Below, one piece after another: positions 23,836 to 34,749 of a DNA stretch of 64,000 nt. Position 1 is the stretch's first letter. Every line of letters starts with the position of its first letter. The stretch is from Platycarya strobilacea (lineage: Eukaryota > Streptophyta > Magnoliopsida > Fagales > Juglandaceae): assembly GCA_036898215.1 (NCBI GenBank), contig CM072545.1, forward strand, positions 33,348,162 to 33,412,161, in the 5' to 3' direction. Below the pieces are notes generated by a model. That model did not search any database. It was given only the letters and a program-made list of their open reading frames with translations, and was not told the DNA's origin. The position numbers were made by a program, and so were the translations under genes.

Positions 23836-23953
23836 CTTTGTCAACAATTGATCACAATTGACAATTTAATCAAATGAAACATTAATACATAGAAAATGGG
23901 ATCATAAAAATGTTAAGGAAATGAGATAAATTTGACAAATGGAACTTACGTAC

Positions 23954-24001
23954 CCAAGAGTTTAATGAGTTTTGAAAATGGTCGGTGCAGCAGGGCTCGA
24001 A
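23954..24001 (-). pseudogene. Short exon of the ankyrin-PGG gene
   Basis: 48 bp between acceptor CTACTTTGTAG and donor GGTACGTAAG. Encodes RALLHRPFSKLIKLL, a stretch that family members have just before the IYEMKL block. Phase 1 on both sides, matching its neighbours. Confidence 0.75.
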
Positions 24002-24131
24002 CTACAAAGTAGAAATGAAATATAATCAAGCATATTAGAAGATTGTTCGAATATATCATTCTTATATACTATGATATTTGCTCGTATTCCCATCACACAA
24101 CGTAGGTAACAAACACATTTGTGAAACCTTA

Positions 24132-25456
24132 TGTTGTGATACGTTCAGCAATAACGATAAATAATATGAAATCGTAAAGAAGAGAGAGAGAGAGAGTAAG
24201 AGAAAACATAAATTTAACGTGAATGGACAGTATGCCAACATCCATATGAACAGCGGCTATATTTTTACTATATGAAAATAATAGAGTTACAACATATATA
24301 TACTAACCTTGGCCCGTACAAGCTAGGTGTTAGAAAAATTTCAAAAATGCCCATGTACTGTAATGCAGGCATGTGTTAGGAGCATGCTAAATCCAGAATC
24401 TAATTTTTTGTGAGATGATCTTAACTAATTGAAACAGAAACCATATCCTTGTCACCACTCACTGAGTCTTTTTCATCCACTACATTCGTAGGCTTTGGTG
24501 GACCATTTTTATTCTCTGCAATGCAGTTCTTTTTCTTTGGGCAATCCCATTTTATGTGCCCCTTTTCCCAGCACTTATAACATCATATGTCCTTCCTCTT
24601 CCTAAATTTAGATCGAGCTTTATTATTATTCGATCCACTCCGAGACTTGCTTCTTCCACATTTCTAGTTATCCCTCACCACAAGTCCTTCACCTTGTGAA
24701 TTCTCATCACTAACTTTCTTTTGCTAATGAAAACCTAATAGAGCACCTGTGATCTCCTTCAATTCAAGAGTTTTTTTTCCTATATTAGAGTTGTAACCAA
24801 ATTTTCGTACCTAATAGTAGGAAATTCAGTAACATCAATACCTTGTCTTTGTCTTAAAACATTACATCAACTCGCTTCAAATCACTAATGATCTGGTTAA
24901 ACATGTTGATATGTTGATTTAGATCTGAGCCCTCTGACATCTTAAGGCCATATAGTTTCTGGTTAAGGTAAAGCTTGTTCATCGACGATTTGGACATACA
25001 CTAACTTTCTAGTTTCAACCAAACTACTTTCATTGATTCCTCATCCATGATGTGATACAACATGCATCAGCCAAACAAAGTCTAATAGTCGCCACAACCT
25101 TCGCTTCAAGTTCCTTCCAATCTATGCCATCCATGTCTACGTCTGCATTCCGACATATAACGCATTCACCATGCCTTGCTGCACTAAAAGATCATTAACC
25201 ATCCTCTACCATAATTCAAATTTTCTAGAACCATTGAACTTGACCATGTCAAACTTCACAAAAGAAACCCTAGACATCATGAACCTGAGCTCCTAATACT
25301 AGTTGTTGTGATATGTGCGGCAATAACGATGATAATATGGAATTATAAAAGAGAAAGAACAAGAGAAAACACACAGGTTTTGTGTGGTACGACAATATGC
25401 CCACATTCACAGGAGTGGCGGCTGTATTTTCACTATATGAAAATAACAGGGTTACA

Positions 25457-25487
<31 letters not shown>

Positions 25488-25555
25488 CACACTAACCTAG
25501 CCTATACAAGATATTATGAAAATTCCAAAAATATCCCTTTACCATAGTTTCCCAG
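24132..25555 (-). mobile_element. Gag-only Ty1/Copia relic
   Basis: Two direct repeats of about 245 bp (24,132-24,375 and 25,304-25,555), both with ATCACAACA at their minus-strand ends, flank a Copia gag. A degenerate initiator-Met primer site (TAGTATTAGGAGC) lies at 25,289-25,301. No integrase or RT lies between gag and the 3' LTR. It sits in an intron of the ankyrin gene. The outer ends are blurred and no target duplication could be fixed. Confidence 0.72.
24440..25280 (-). pseudogene. Copia gag with zinc knuckle
   Basis: Minus strand from ATG at 25,280 (MSRVSFVKFDMVKFNGS). Matches the plant Copia gag/UBN2 family along its length, including the FPTIRYENLVTT-like block. It ends in a perfect CCHC knuckle CYKCWEKGHIKWDC (24,541-24,582) and a Lys-rich tail. 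Several in-frame stops and shifts, so dead. Confidence 0.8.
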
Positions 25556-26211
25556 TATACATGTTTCAAATTTGGTACTCTTAAGAAATTACAATTATTG
25601 ATACTGTTTTTAGTACAGTTTTCAAGACCAATAAAATGGATTATATTGCTGGAAATAAGAGAATATAGAAAATTATTGTGAGTCGGGTCAAGTAGGAAGA
25701 GCTTTGAACTAGTTTGGATAATGAAGTATTTTTATAATAGTCTACCATTATTAATTATTTTATTATTATTTCTTACTTATTTTTTATTATTATTCTTTAT
25801 TTTATTGTTATTTTTTCTCTATTATTTATATAATATCTGAAACATCTCACAACCCAAACGCATTAAGTCAGAAGGGTGCGAGGGTAAAGTACATATATCC
25901 TAAAAGATATCAATGTTTATAGGCTATTGTATCATGTCCTGAACTAGAGGTCCCCCTTCTTGTCAACCGGTCATGCAAAAATATAAGTACCTGATGATCT
26001 CTTCGTTTTTACTGCGTCGCTTCGGCGTCCTTCGTCTTTTTCAATTATCAAATGAACATCATTGGTAGTCGTACCGTTTGCCGATTGAATGCGTATACCT
26101 TTCAGATATAAATGTAATGAATCACAAAGTAATTGGTAACTATCAAAGGCTTAAGTCAATGTAACGCTTGCATACTACGTCATATACCAATATATATATA
26201 TATATAAGTAG
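25556..26211. other. Intron sequence without recognised content
   Basis: AT-rich intron of the ankyrin gene with ATT-rich low complexity at 25,740-25,850 and a (TA)n run at 26,191-26,206. Nothing coding recognised. Confidence 0.4.
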
Positions 26212-27269
26212 CACTACAAAACAAAGAACTATTTCCGGCGATAGAAAGTCGCCGCAAATAGTCCTATTCTCGCCGCAAATACTTTTCTCTGGCTATTTAT
26301 GGCTGCCCACAAGTCGCCAGTATTAAAGAGCCAAGAAAAACTTCTTCCGGCGATAATCTGAATTGACATAAAAACATTTTGTTTACGGCGACCATTTTTC
26401 GCCGGAAATGATATAAAGCTTCGCCACAAAAAGGCCAACTGCATTGAGGAAGCTGTAGCTTTTTGTGGCAATTTTTTGCGGTGACTTTAAATCGCCGCAA
26501 ATAACATTTTTGAAAAATTAAAAAAAAACATAAACCAGCTGGTTGGGCAGATTTTCCAATTAAAAAAAAAACATTCATGGACAACAATCATGGTAAAATA
26601 TCAGGACTTCATCGAGTTTGAGAGTGTACAAATGTCGATATCATCCCTCACCGTGCCTTCTTAAGCACAGCCAACACAAGCAACGCTTTAATGTGCATTC
26701 ATCAATGTACAGGAGTGTATGAAACTGAATGCATCAAAACTTTCTAACTTTCTAACATAATGATATTAGTCTCTATTAACTCCAGCCAAATTTAAGATAT
26801 ATAGATTTCTGTAAGTTCTTATACAGAATGTCAGAGCATCATAATTAAGGATAAATGTTGAAAACCATGACTAACTTGATTTGCAATAGCAACACGAAGA
26901 AGACAGAAGTATTCAAAAGTTCATTAGCTATTTAAAAGTTCATTAGCTAATGTAATGCAGTGTTCTATTTATTATTGAAAGTCTTAATAGTATAAATACT
27001 ATTATTCCTTATTTTTTTTCTTCTAATTTGTACAGTCTTGGTGCAAGCCATTAATTTTATGATGCTTAGTCATGCAACCCATGAATCATGATCAGTTGCA
27101 CCTACACAACAAATTTTTATTTTTTTCAGTAAAATCCTCAACTTACACATGATTTAATAAACTCCAATAGGAATAAAAAGCAATGTTTTCCTACAAGTAT
27201 CAAGCACATTGTAATCAACAAAATGATCATTCTACAATATTGATGTTACTGCTACCATCAAGGAGAACT

Positions 27270-27350
27270 AACTCGCTGGATTTGAACCTTAGACTTTGGG
27301 AAAACATTACCCCAAGTCTAAGGCCTTTACCACTTGAGTCAATCCCTAGG
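27270..27350 (-). mobile_element. Candidate tRNA-derived SINE or tRNA-like relic
   Basis: Minus strand holds an RNA polymerase III A-box-like TTGACTCAAGTGG (27,330-27,342) and a perfect B box GGTTCAAATCC (27,278-27,288), about 45 bp apart as in tRNA genes. The cloverleaf is not otherwise convincing, so a SINE head is likelier than a tRNA. Tail and ends not determined. Confidence 0.4.
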
Positions 27351-27792
27351 AGTTAGAACGAACTCAATCACTAAAATAAATATAACAACGGGGATGCTGG
27401 AAAACCAAGAATACTTGAATAAACATCCAGCTCAATTCCCTAGTATTACACCCTCCTTTAAGAACAAGAAGATCAAAATTATCTGATTGAAGAAAATAAG
27501 AATACTTGAATAAAAGGGGAACTAGTAGTTGATCATTTGGAGCACTAGTGCAGCAACACAATAATGTAGAGTCTCAATAAACAAGAAAGATTGCCATATA
27601 TCTTATGAACGTATCATCGAATATAGCATTTTATTGTAAAATTAACCCTAGATTTGAAAATGGGAGCTTGCAATGGAAAGAAAGTCTTTCATGAGAACAT
27701 ATAATTAAAATACAGCAAACACATGAAGAAGATAGATGGATTTTTTAAAAAAAATAAAAAAAGAGCTATGACATTTCTTCAGAAGCAATTAC

Positions 27793-27858
27793 CATGGATG
27801 CCAGGTCTAAGTCTTCATTAGAGTCAATCACATCTTCCTAGTCATAATAGGCATTCAC
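27793..27858 (-). pseudogene. Possible captured exon inside the CACTA
   Basis: 66 bp between acceptor TAATGCAG and donor ATG/GTAATTG, acidic coding sense (EDVIDSNEDLDLASM) with one in-frame stop near its start. Not recognised. Could be another host fragment or chance. Confidence 0.3.
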
Positions 27859-29654
27859 CTGCATTAGATCATAAATTCAGAGCAGCATTAGATCATAAAA
27901 TTAGGGCACATTTATAATGATAAATCAAAAGAGAGCAAGCTAGGAATCAGTACCACTGGAATAAAATAATTATTCTTACTCATTCATTTAGTAATAAAAA
28001 GAGTGGTATACCAGATTATATTGTGGTTATAGGATGCCTATAAAATTAATAGTTGAATTAATAGAATGCCAAAAGGGCTAGCTAAGCTTACATTTCAGAA
28101 TATTGAAAAATCAATAAACATCTTCATAAAATGGTATAGCAGTATGATAGTTGAGTACAATAGAGATAAACATATCCTCTGTTATGCCTTCTTCCCTCTA
28201 ATATCTTATGGACTTCTTTTTTTTCCTTTTTTCTATTCCTACATTATTCTCTATGTATCTTTTTTAGTTTATGCTATTTATCAAATCACTTAGAAATGAA
28301 AATATGTATTATAATCCTTAATTAGACTAAAGAAAAAAATTTCACTTGAAACATTGTTCAGCATCCTTCTTTTTTTTTCTTTACTTTGTTTTGTGAACTA
28401 TGTAACAGAAAAATAACAAAAGTAATTTCATATTCCTATTGATGATAGAGAAGCTCTAGACTTCAACAATCCAAAAGTCCGTTGTACCAAAAGCACCAAT
28501 GACACACCAATGAAACACCTATATATATACATACAGCAAAAAGCCAATGAAAAAACTCAGCATGAAAGCCCAGAATTCCAAAACCTTTACAAAGAAACAG
28601 AAAATGTGCCTAACCACAAAACCTTAAATAAACAAAGAGCACAAAAGAAGGCTACTTGTTGTTAAATTAAGAACAATAAATGGCAGAGCGAGAGTGAGAC
28701 TGACCAATAAAGCAACATAAAAGATTCAGTTATAAACTTGCTTTAGCTTTAGTAGGTGTTAAATTTAGTAGGATATGGTATTTTGAGGAAATAACTTTTT
28801 TAATGAATATACACTGAGAGCTTTGCTTGTTTCTGCTGTCATAAAACAGAGAGAAAAGGCTGCCCTATCATCAATTCATCACTTCCCAATTTCAAACTAA
28901 GAAAGAGCAGAGTTGAGTTAATTTTTCTTTTCTTTCTTTCTCAGTCTGCAACAACTTCAAAGAATCAGAATTTTTTGCTTCCTTGTATAAGATATTACTT
29001 CCCCTGAAATCCATACTCCCCACAATGTCAGACTCCACGTGTCTATAAACCAATAAGTCCTTGTAAATGAAAGATATATGTTGAGCCCCCCAAATAACTC
29101 ATAAAAAAAAAACCCTTATCAAATAGATGAGAAAATTAACTTTGGGTTAAAAATAAATAATCAGTGTGAGAATGTAAGATTATATTAATGACAAAATGGA
29201 GATGCAACTATGGAAAAATAGTTGTAGAAATACCTTTTTGTGGATAGATTGAATTGTAATGCACCTCAGCCCAAAAACTGAAGAAAATCGCTAAATGACA
29301 CAAGCACTGCAAAAAGAATATTGTCTGTATAATATATAATCTAACTTGCACAAAAAAAAAAAAAAAAAACTTGCACAAAACTGACAATTATCAAAAGCCA
29401 AAAAATAAAAAAGAATTGTAATCCAACAACATAAATTTTTATATTTTACTGATACAATCTTCCATATTAACTATAAATATACAATCTTGCAATCAGATGA
29501 CAAAGTACCCCTAACAATTACTTCTTTAGGAAATTGTGTCAAATAAAATAACTGCCAGTAACATTGAAAACTACTAGATTGGGGAAAAAGAAACAGCCAC
29601 TTAAGAAGTTATGAAAATGCATCAAACTTTGAAGTTTAACAATGAAACACATAC

Positions 29655-30383
29655 TTATCCTCTTTTGTATTGTTTTTCTTTGATTTAACTCTGGCTATAG
29701 TCTCCAGAACTGCCTGATAATATGTACCTAATAAATTCAAACCAGGACAGAAAGATAAGATCTAGCGTATCCAACAAATTAAGAGCCAGAAACAAAAATA
29801 AAATGCATTTGACAATAAAGAATATATGATAAGAATGTAAATGAGATATGCTGTTATAACAACTAGTTCTTTCATTCTCAAAGATTTTTTTATTTGAATT
29901 CTAAAAGAAAATGGTGCCACTAACGTGTTGTTCTGCTACACTGTTATTGAAGCCTCCAGCATCTGCCGCTGCCAAAATAATTACGTAGGTAAAGCAAATT
30001 GAAAGTCCAAATCTGTAGTTATACTTAGATCAACAATTAAGTAGGCCTTGTCACATATTGGATTGGATCTTTGGCAAACAAATAAAGATTAAGATAAAGC
30101 CTAATCAAACTAAAAAGCAGAAAGATCGGATCTAAGAACCTTCGGGCTGATCGTTCTCGGAGAACTTGTTCGCGAGAGCTTGATCAATTATTTGGGCGAA
30201 GCTGGCTTCTTTAGAAGTAGAGAGAGAGAGACATTAGACTTGGTGGAGTTGGTGGAGTCGAGGCGATTTGATTCTGCGAGTGAGGGCAAAGTAATAGGGT
30301 GGAGAAGTAGAGTAGGAGCAGCGTAGGGCTACCACTGCAAAGAGGAAGAGACTAGACTTCGTGGACGGAGATTTCCTCGACAT
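29655..30383 (-). pseudogene. Captured 5' end of a K+ efflux antiporter gene (KEA4/5/6-like)
   Basis: Three exons with introns, minus strand. Exon 1 (30,140-30,383) starts at ATG 30,383 with a hydrophobic signal-like segment (SSLFLFAVVAL). It then loses frame in a CT run near 30,220-30,235 and resumes as TSKEASFAQIIDQAL and FSENDQPE. Exon 2 (29,925-29,968) reads DAGGFNNSVAEQ. Exon 3 (29,655-29,713) reads AVLETIARVKSKK and TKED. These blocks in this order are the luminal N-terminal region of KEA4/5/6 transporters, before their membrane domain. Splice sites are canonical and phases agree. The membrane and NAD-binding parts are absent, so it encodes no transporter. About 240 bp of CT-rich 5' leader was carried too. 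Confidence 0.8.
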
Positions 30384-30785
30384 TGCGCAAAGTGATGCAG
30401 GAAGAGGCTGCCACATGCCTCTGTCTGTGCCTTAAGGGAGACAGAGAGAAGCACATAGAAGGAACAAAAAGAATGAGAGAATGAGAAAGACGCGTAGATG
30501 AAACGACAAATCTGCAGATGGATTGAGAGAGACGCACTCAGAGAAAGTAACAGAGAGAGAGAGAGAAAAAGTAGGAAAATCAGATGAATGTCGGGAAAAT
30601 AAGTTTTCATTGAGGCAAATTATTGGCGGCAGGAAAAAAAATCGCCGAAAATAATATATCATTCTGGCGATTTCGCCCAAGAGTCCCAAGATTTGAACCG
30701 AATTTAAATGATGTTGCGTTTCCGGCTATAATTATTTCGTCGGAGAGAAAAGTAGCCTAAAATACTGTTATTTCTTGTAGTGTAG

Positions 30786-31624
30786 CAGAAATAGAAGAAG
30801 CAAGATTTCAGAATTTTCAGTGAAATTTACGACTCGAAATAACGATCGATCCACTTGGGACGGGGCCAATCCACTGCTGCAATATCTTCTGCTGGGAGTT
30901 ATCGTTAAGCATAATTTGTTTATATACATACACATATATATATATATTAATACTTTTAAATGATTTTTTAGGAAATAAAAAAATTATAATATTAATAAAT
31001 AATATTTTTTAATCATTAAATAAAAAAATAAAAAAATATAATAACAACACCGAGTGATAAAAACGGGTGACAAAAATATTATTTTTCCATCTACTTGAAA
31101 AAAAAAAATCGAAAAAAAAAGAGCAGACGAGTGGACGTATACTCACAAGAGGAGATCCATCGTTTCCAAAACACGAGACAATATCCACTTGGGAATGCGT
31201 ACTTCAGAGAAGCCAATGCATAAAAAGGGCTCAAGTTATCTTTGTCCGGAGTAAGAGCCAATTGTGGACAGCGCCGGATTAGATCTAAAGCAATATCTGT
31301 ACGTCGTTGTGTTGTACCCGTACGTGTACATTAAACAATAATTAAAAAAAAAAACCACGGATAGAATTAATAATGGTAGTGGTGATATATATATATATAT
31401 ATTCATCAATTTACTATTTTAATACATAATCCATACTGCTAATTAAAAATACAAAAAAACTCACAAAATTTTGAAAAAATAAACAAATTTCAAGACTTAA
31501 TTCAATATTATTGTATATATGAGCCAATATTTTAAAATATGATGTGTTCTGTTGCATTTATATATATATATATATATATAGTTTGACGTAGATCAAACAA
31601 GTTGTTACGCCCGTACATACATAC
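30786..31624. other. AT-rich intron remainder
   Basis: Intron of the ankyrin gene between the CACTA and the ankyrin exon. Simple (TA)n runs at about 31,387-31,401 and 31,559-31,580. No coding content seen. Confidence 0.4.
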
Positions 31625-32138
31625 CTAGAGCTCTGGAATATATAGCTTGGGTACAAAGTGTTGAACCGCTCGGCCCCTTTTCTGGAATTAGATCTTCCAG
31701 GGGAGTGAGAGAATAAAGATAGCGAGCCAATTTTATATATCCATTTGTAATAGCCGGAACAACAGGAAGAAAATGGACCCCATTGTGAATTCTTCCCATG
31801 CTGACCAACTTCTTGTTCTTTCTAACCATGCACTCCGCCATCTTGTACTGTCCACTATATGTTGTCACCACTAGAGCTGTGTCACCGAAATTGTCTTGTA
31901 CTTCCAAGTCATCTTCCGACATTTGCTCCACCAAAGCTTCCACTATATGGACATGTCCCGCCTCAACAGCCAAGTGAAGAGCAGTTTTTTCCCAAAGTAG
32001 TAATTTTTGCGCTCTTTGAATTGGGATGGAGCTTAAGAAATTCTTTTGCAGAATCCCAATCACCACTTTGCAAAGCCTTGTGTAGTGGCGTATAACCCAT
32101 ATAGTCCGCGTTCCAAGTATTAATTATGTTTCGCCTCC
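31625..32138 (-). pseudogene. Ankyrin-repeat exon with a 1-base insertion
   Basis: Acceptor TCCGTGCAG at 32,139, donor CTAG/GTATGTATG at 31,624. Ankyrin units: GYTPLHKALQSGDWDSAKEF, then TALHLAVEAGHVHIVEALVE, then GDTALVVTTYSGQYKMAECM, and a fourth weak one. The A6 run at 31,985-31,990 puts the second half one base out of frame; with five A residues the two halves would read through. Either a true null allele or a homopolymer error in the assembly. Confidence 0.87.
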
Positions 32139-32249
32139 CTGCACGGACAAGTACTTTTCCTTGTTTTCTTATAATGAAATGAAATGAAATCCTTTTTTTG
32201 GCAACTAGATACATGTCAGTGTTTGAGTACATATGTGTAAAGAAGATCA

Positions 32250-32255
<6 letters not shown>

Positions 32256-32291
<36 letters not shown>
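32256..32291. repeat. (GA)n microsatellite on a splice donor
   Basis: About 17 GA units. Read on the minus strand the intron begins GTCTCTCTCTC, so the array forms the 5' splice site of the DUF4219 exon. Confidence 0.9.
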
Positions 32292-32294
<3 letters not shown>

Positions 32295-32731
32295 GGTTGT
32301 TTGAGGTGCTTCCAAGCTTTTGATCAGGTGTAATCGTTGATCGATCCTCGTGAATATTAATAGATGGGATATTCGATGAGTTTCCCGGCTCATCCACTGG
32401 GTTAACTTCTTTCGATGGTGGTTGGGTCATTAATTTGGGCAATGTATCCCAAACAGTTTTGGCAGAATTGATATGATTGATCTGAGATAGTATTTCCACC
32501 CCACATGAAATTTGAATTGCATGCAAAGCTGCAGCATTCTTCTTTCTCCAAGCTTTGAATTCCACTACATCATCTTCTGGATTTGGAGGTTTTGTGGTTG
32601 TTTCGAAAATATCCCAAAGATCTTGAGCCAAGAGATAGTTTTTAATGCAAGTACTCCAATTCGGATAATTGTCATTTCTAAGAACCTCATTAACAATTGC
32701 GCTTGAGGATATATTTGTCGCCGTGTTCAAT
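32292..32731 (-). pseudogene. DUF4219 exon of the ankyrin gene
   Basis: Acceptor ATTTTGACAG, donor CCCAG/GTCTCTC. Translation includes NYPNWSTCIKNYLLAQDLWD and VWDTL, the DUF4219/UBN2 fold shared with Copia gag. It occurs at the N-terminus of many DUF4219-ankyrin-PGG proteins in dicots. A Ser/Pro/Asn-rich linker follows. Open throughout, and the phase matches the ankyrin exon, which argues for a host exon rather than a stray Copia piece. No ATG in suitable context, so an upstream exon is expected. Confidence 0.82.
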
Positions 32732-33723
32732 CTGTCAAAATATTGTGTAATTATTCTATGAAGCTTTCTTTTCGATTAAGCTTTATTTTTTATTTTTTGA
32801 AAAGGTAATTCGACGAAACTTGAAAGGCATAGATATAGAGACATCATGATCACACGTATTCCAATTTCAATAGGGCGGTGATTAAGGTTTTAAATTTCAT
32901 TGGCCAAAAATTTTCGTGCTGAAATAATATCTAGTGTACTATATCCTTATTTCGTTTCGGTCCAATTTTCAATCATTTCGGTCCTTAATCTATTTTAGAC
33001 TATTTTTATAATTTTTTTTGTGTTTGAATGACATTTTTTTAAAAAATTTAAATTCAAATAGTATTTAATTAATTCTAGAATATAAAATATATTTATATAT
33101 TTTGTAATTTTAAATATATCCCATTTTTTAAAAATATCATTATTTTTTAATATTTTATCTATTATTTTATTTTATTTTATTTATTTTAAATTCTCAACTC
33201 AAGTTTATACTTTTTTAACCTTTATTTATTTCATAAATTTTTAATTCTTCTAATATAAACACATATGCATGATACACACTCACATATATACATATATAAA
33301 TATATTATATTAGTTGTTAGTTTATATATACATATAAATATTTATATATAATATATAATTAATCTAGAAAAGGCACACTAGAACAGACCAATATCCAAAT
33401 ATTCCATTCTAATACTTCAATCAGAATGGTTACTAAAACAGAATTCAAAACTTTGGTAGTGATACCTTTACAACTCCATTCTTACTTATTTATTATTTTA
33501 AGTGTATTTTATTATTATTATTTTTTAATATCTTTAATTATTAAATTTTTATAAAAAAAATACAACTTTACTAATAATTATTTTCTTAATTATTAAGTAA
33601 AAACTAAAATGAAAAATGAAAAAAAGTAATAAAAGAGTTATAAATATATGATTAGGTTATTATTTTTTCTTCCATACCAGTAATGGATATTCTAGATGAG
33701 TTAAGCTTTCATCCGGCCGACTT
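32732..33723. other. AT-rich stretch upstream of the ankyrin gene
   Basis: No coding content or firm element ends recognised. A stretch rich in TTTCGGTCC around 32,955-32,985 resembles common plant MITE ends but no partner was found. Confidence 0.35.
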
Positions 33724-34391
33724 TAAAGCACTCTTATTAGATAGCTAAAAGCCAAATTCAATAAAATTTTAAACAATCAATCTTATTTTTATCCCATATT
33801 GAATTGGCTAAAAATTAAATCTTTTGGCCAAAGTGAATAGTAAAGTAAAAAATAATGTCAAATATAGCAAGTCTTAAAATTGACCAAATCTTTGTTTTAT
33901 TATTTTTTTTCTTTTTCTTTCTTACTTTACTCTCTCCTTCTTTTATTATTAAGTTAGTAAAAAAAATTAGTTGCATGAGGAATAAATAGAAGTTACTATT
34001 TTTTAAATATCGATTACTAATTTAATTTAATATAATATGATTATTAATTTTTTTTTAAACTCATATTTTAATTAAAATATAATTATTAATTAACATATAA
34101 TAGATAGAATAGTCAAATATGATAAAATTAATTAATTTCATAAATGTAAATAATTAATAATTAAAAATTATTAATTATTATGTATTTTCATAAATAGATA
34201 ATCCAATATAGATATTTAATATGAATAAGCAAAGTTAGGAATTAATTATATTATTTTATTATTATAATTTGAAAAAATAGTTATTCCAATGTGAGACTTA
34301 TGTAAATGGAATGATGATCAAAAGCCAAAATTTAAGTCACATTAGCTAAAATTATACTCTAACAATAGCCAATCCAATGAAAATGCTCTTA
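33724..34391. mobile_element. MITE-like element
   Basis: Ends resemble each other inverted: AAAGCACTCTTATTAGATAGCT at the left and, reversed, GAGCATTTTCATTGGATTGGCT at the right. AT-rich interior without frames. Its right end abuts the Mutator-like inverted repeat at 34,392. Confidence 0.5.
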
Positions 34392-34476
34392 CAAGCCAAA
34401 TTTACAGCTATCTAATCCCCACATGCCATGTAGGCATTCTCCCAAATGAAATTATGAATCCGCATGTATCTAATTA

Positions 34477-34746
34477 AAGCATTAGTAATGGTTTTACTAA
34501 AATTTTTCTTTAAAAAATATAAATTTATACATTTTTAAAAAAAATTAGTTATATTTAATTAACAGTGAAGAGAAGAAAATAGTGAGAAGGAAATAAAAAT
34601 ATTTTTTTTTTCTATTTGTGATAGTAATTCTTTAAAACTCTTTATTTTCTTCTCTTACTATTAATCAAATATGATCAAATTTTTTTGAAAAGTATGCAAT
34701 TTTATATTTTTGAAGAAAAATTTTAGCAAAATCATTACTAATGCTT
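34477..34746. mobile_element. MITE inside the MULE-1 left end
   Basis: 270 bp with long inverted ends (AAGCATTAGTAATGGTTTT and its near-complement), about 50 bp each side, and the target duplication TTA (34,474-34,476 and 34,747-34,749). Confidence 0.72.
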
Positions 34747-34749
34747 TTA

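Larger units (their letters stand above)
26212..30782. mobile_element. Non-autonomous CACTA (En/Spm) element
   Basis: 4,571 bp, starting CACTACAAAACAAAG and ending TTTCTTGTAGTG (inverted ends CACTACAA), with the 3-bp target duplication TAG (26,209-26,211 and 30,783-30,785). Subterminal copies of TCGCCGCAAATA and CCGGCGA, in both orientations, fill the first 300 bp and last 160 bp, where a CACTA transposase would bind. No transposase frame is present. The right part carries a captured host gene 5' end; a tRNA-derived sequence lies at 27.3 kb. Inserted in the long intron of the ankyrin gene. Confidence 0.9.
21853..32731 (-). pseudogene. DUF4219-ankyrin-PGG gene (ACD6/ITN1-like), broken
   Basis: Five exons on the minus strand: 32,292-32,731 (DUF4219), 31,625-32,138 (ankyrin repeats), 23,954-24,001 (short), 23,408-23,835 and 21,853-22,260 (PGG membrane domain). 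All have GT/AG borders and the codon phases agree across every junction. Family members are membrane proteins with cytosolic ankyrin repeats, involved in defence or salt responses. Defects: an extra base in an A run (31,985-31,990), loss of the C-terminal end at 21,852, and no visible exon for the rest of the repeat region in the 7.6-kb intron 24,002-31,624. The first exon with the start codon is not identified; the exon ending at 32,731 follows a good acceptor. Intron 2 holds a CACTA and a Copia relic. Confidence 0.82.

Noticed and set aside
27270..27350. Functional tRNA gene
   Set aside because: A and B boxes are present but the acceptor and anticodon arms do not form a convincing cloverleaf.
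28066..28293. 75-codon hydrophobic frame within the CACTA
   Set aside because: No resemblance to a transposase or other family; AT-rich composition suffices.
32292..32731. DUF4219 exon as a stray Copia gag
   Set aside because: It has splice sites and a phase that match the ankyrin exon, an open frame and no LTR or primer site nearby.
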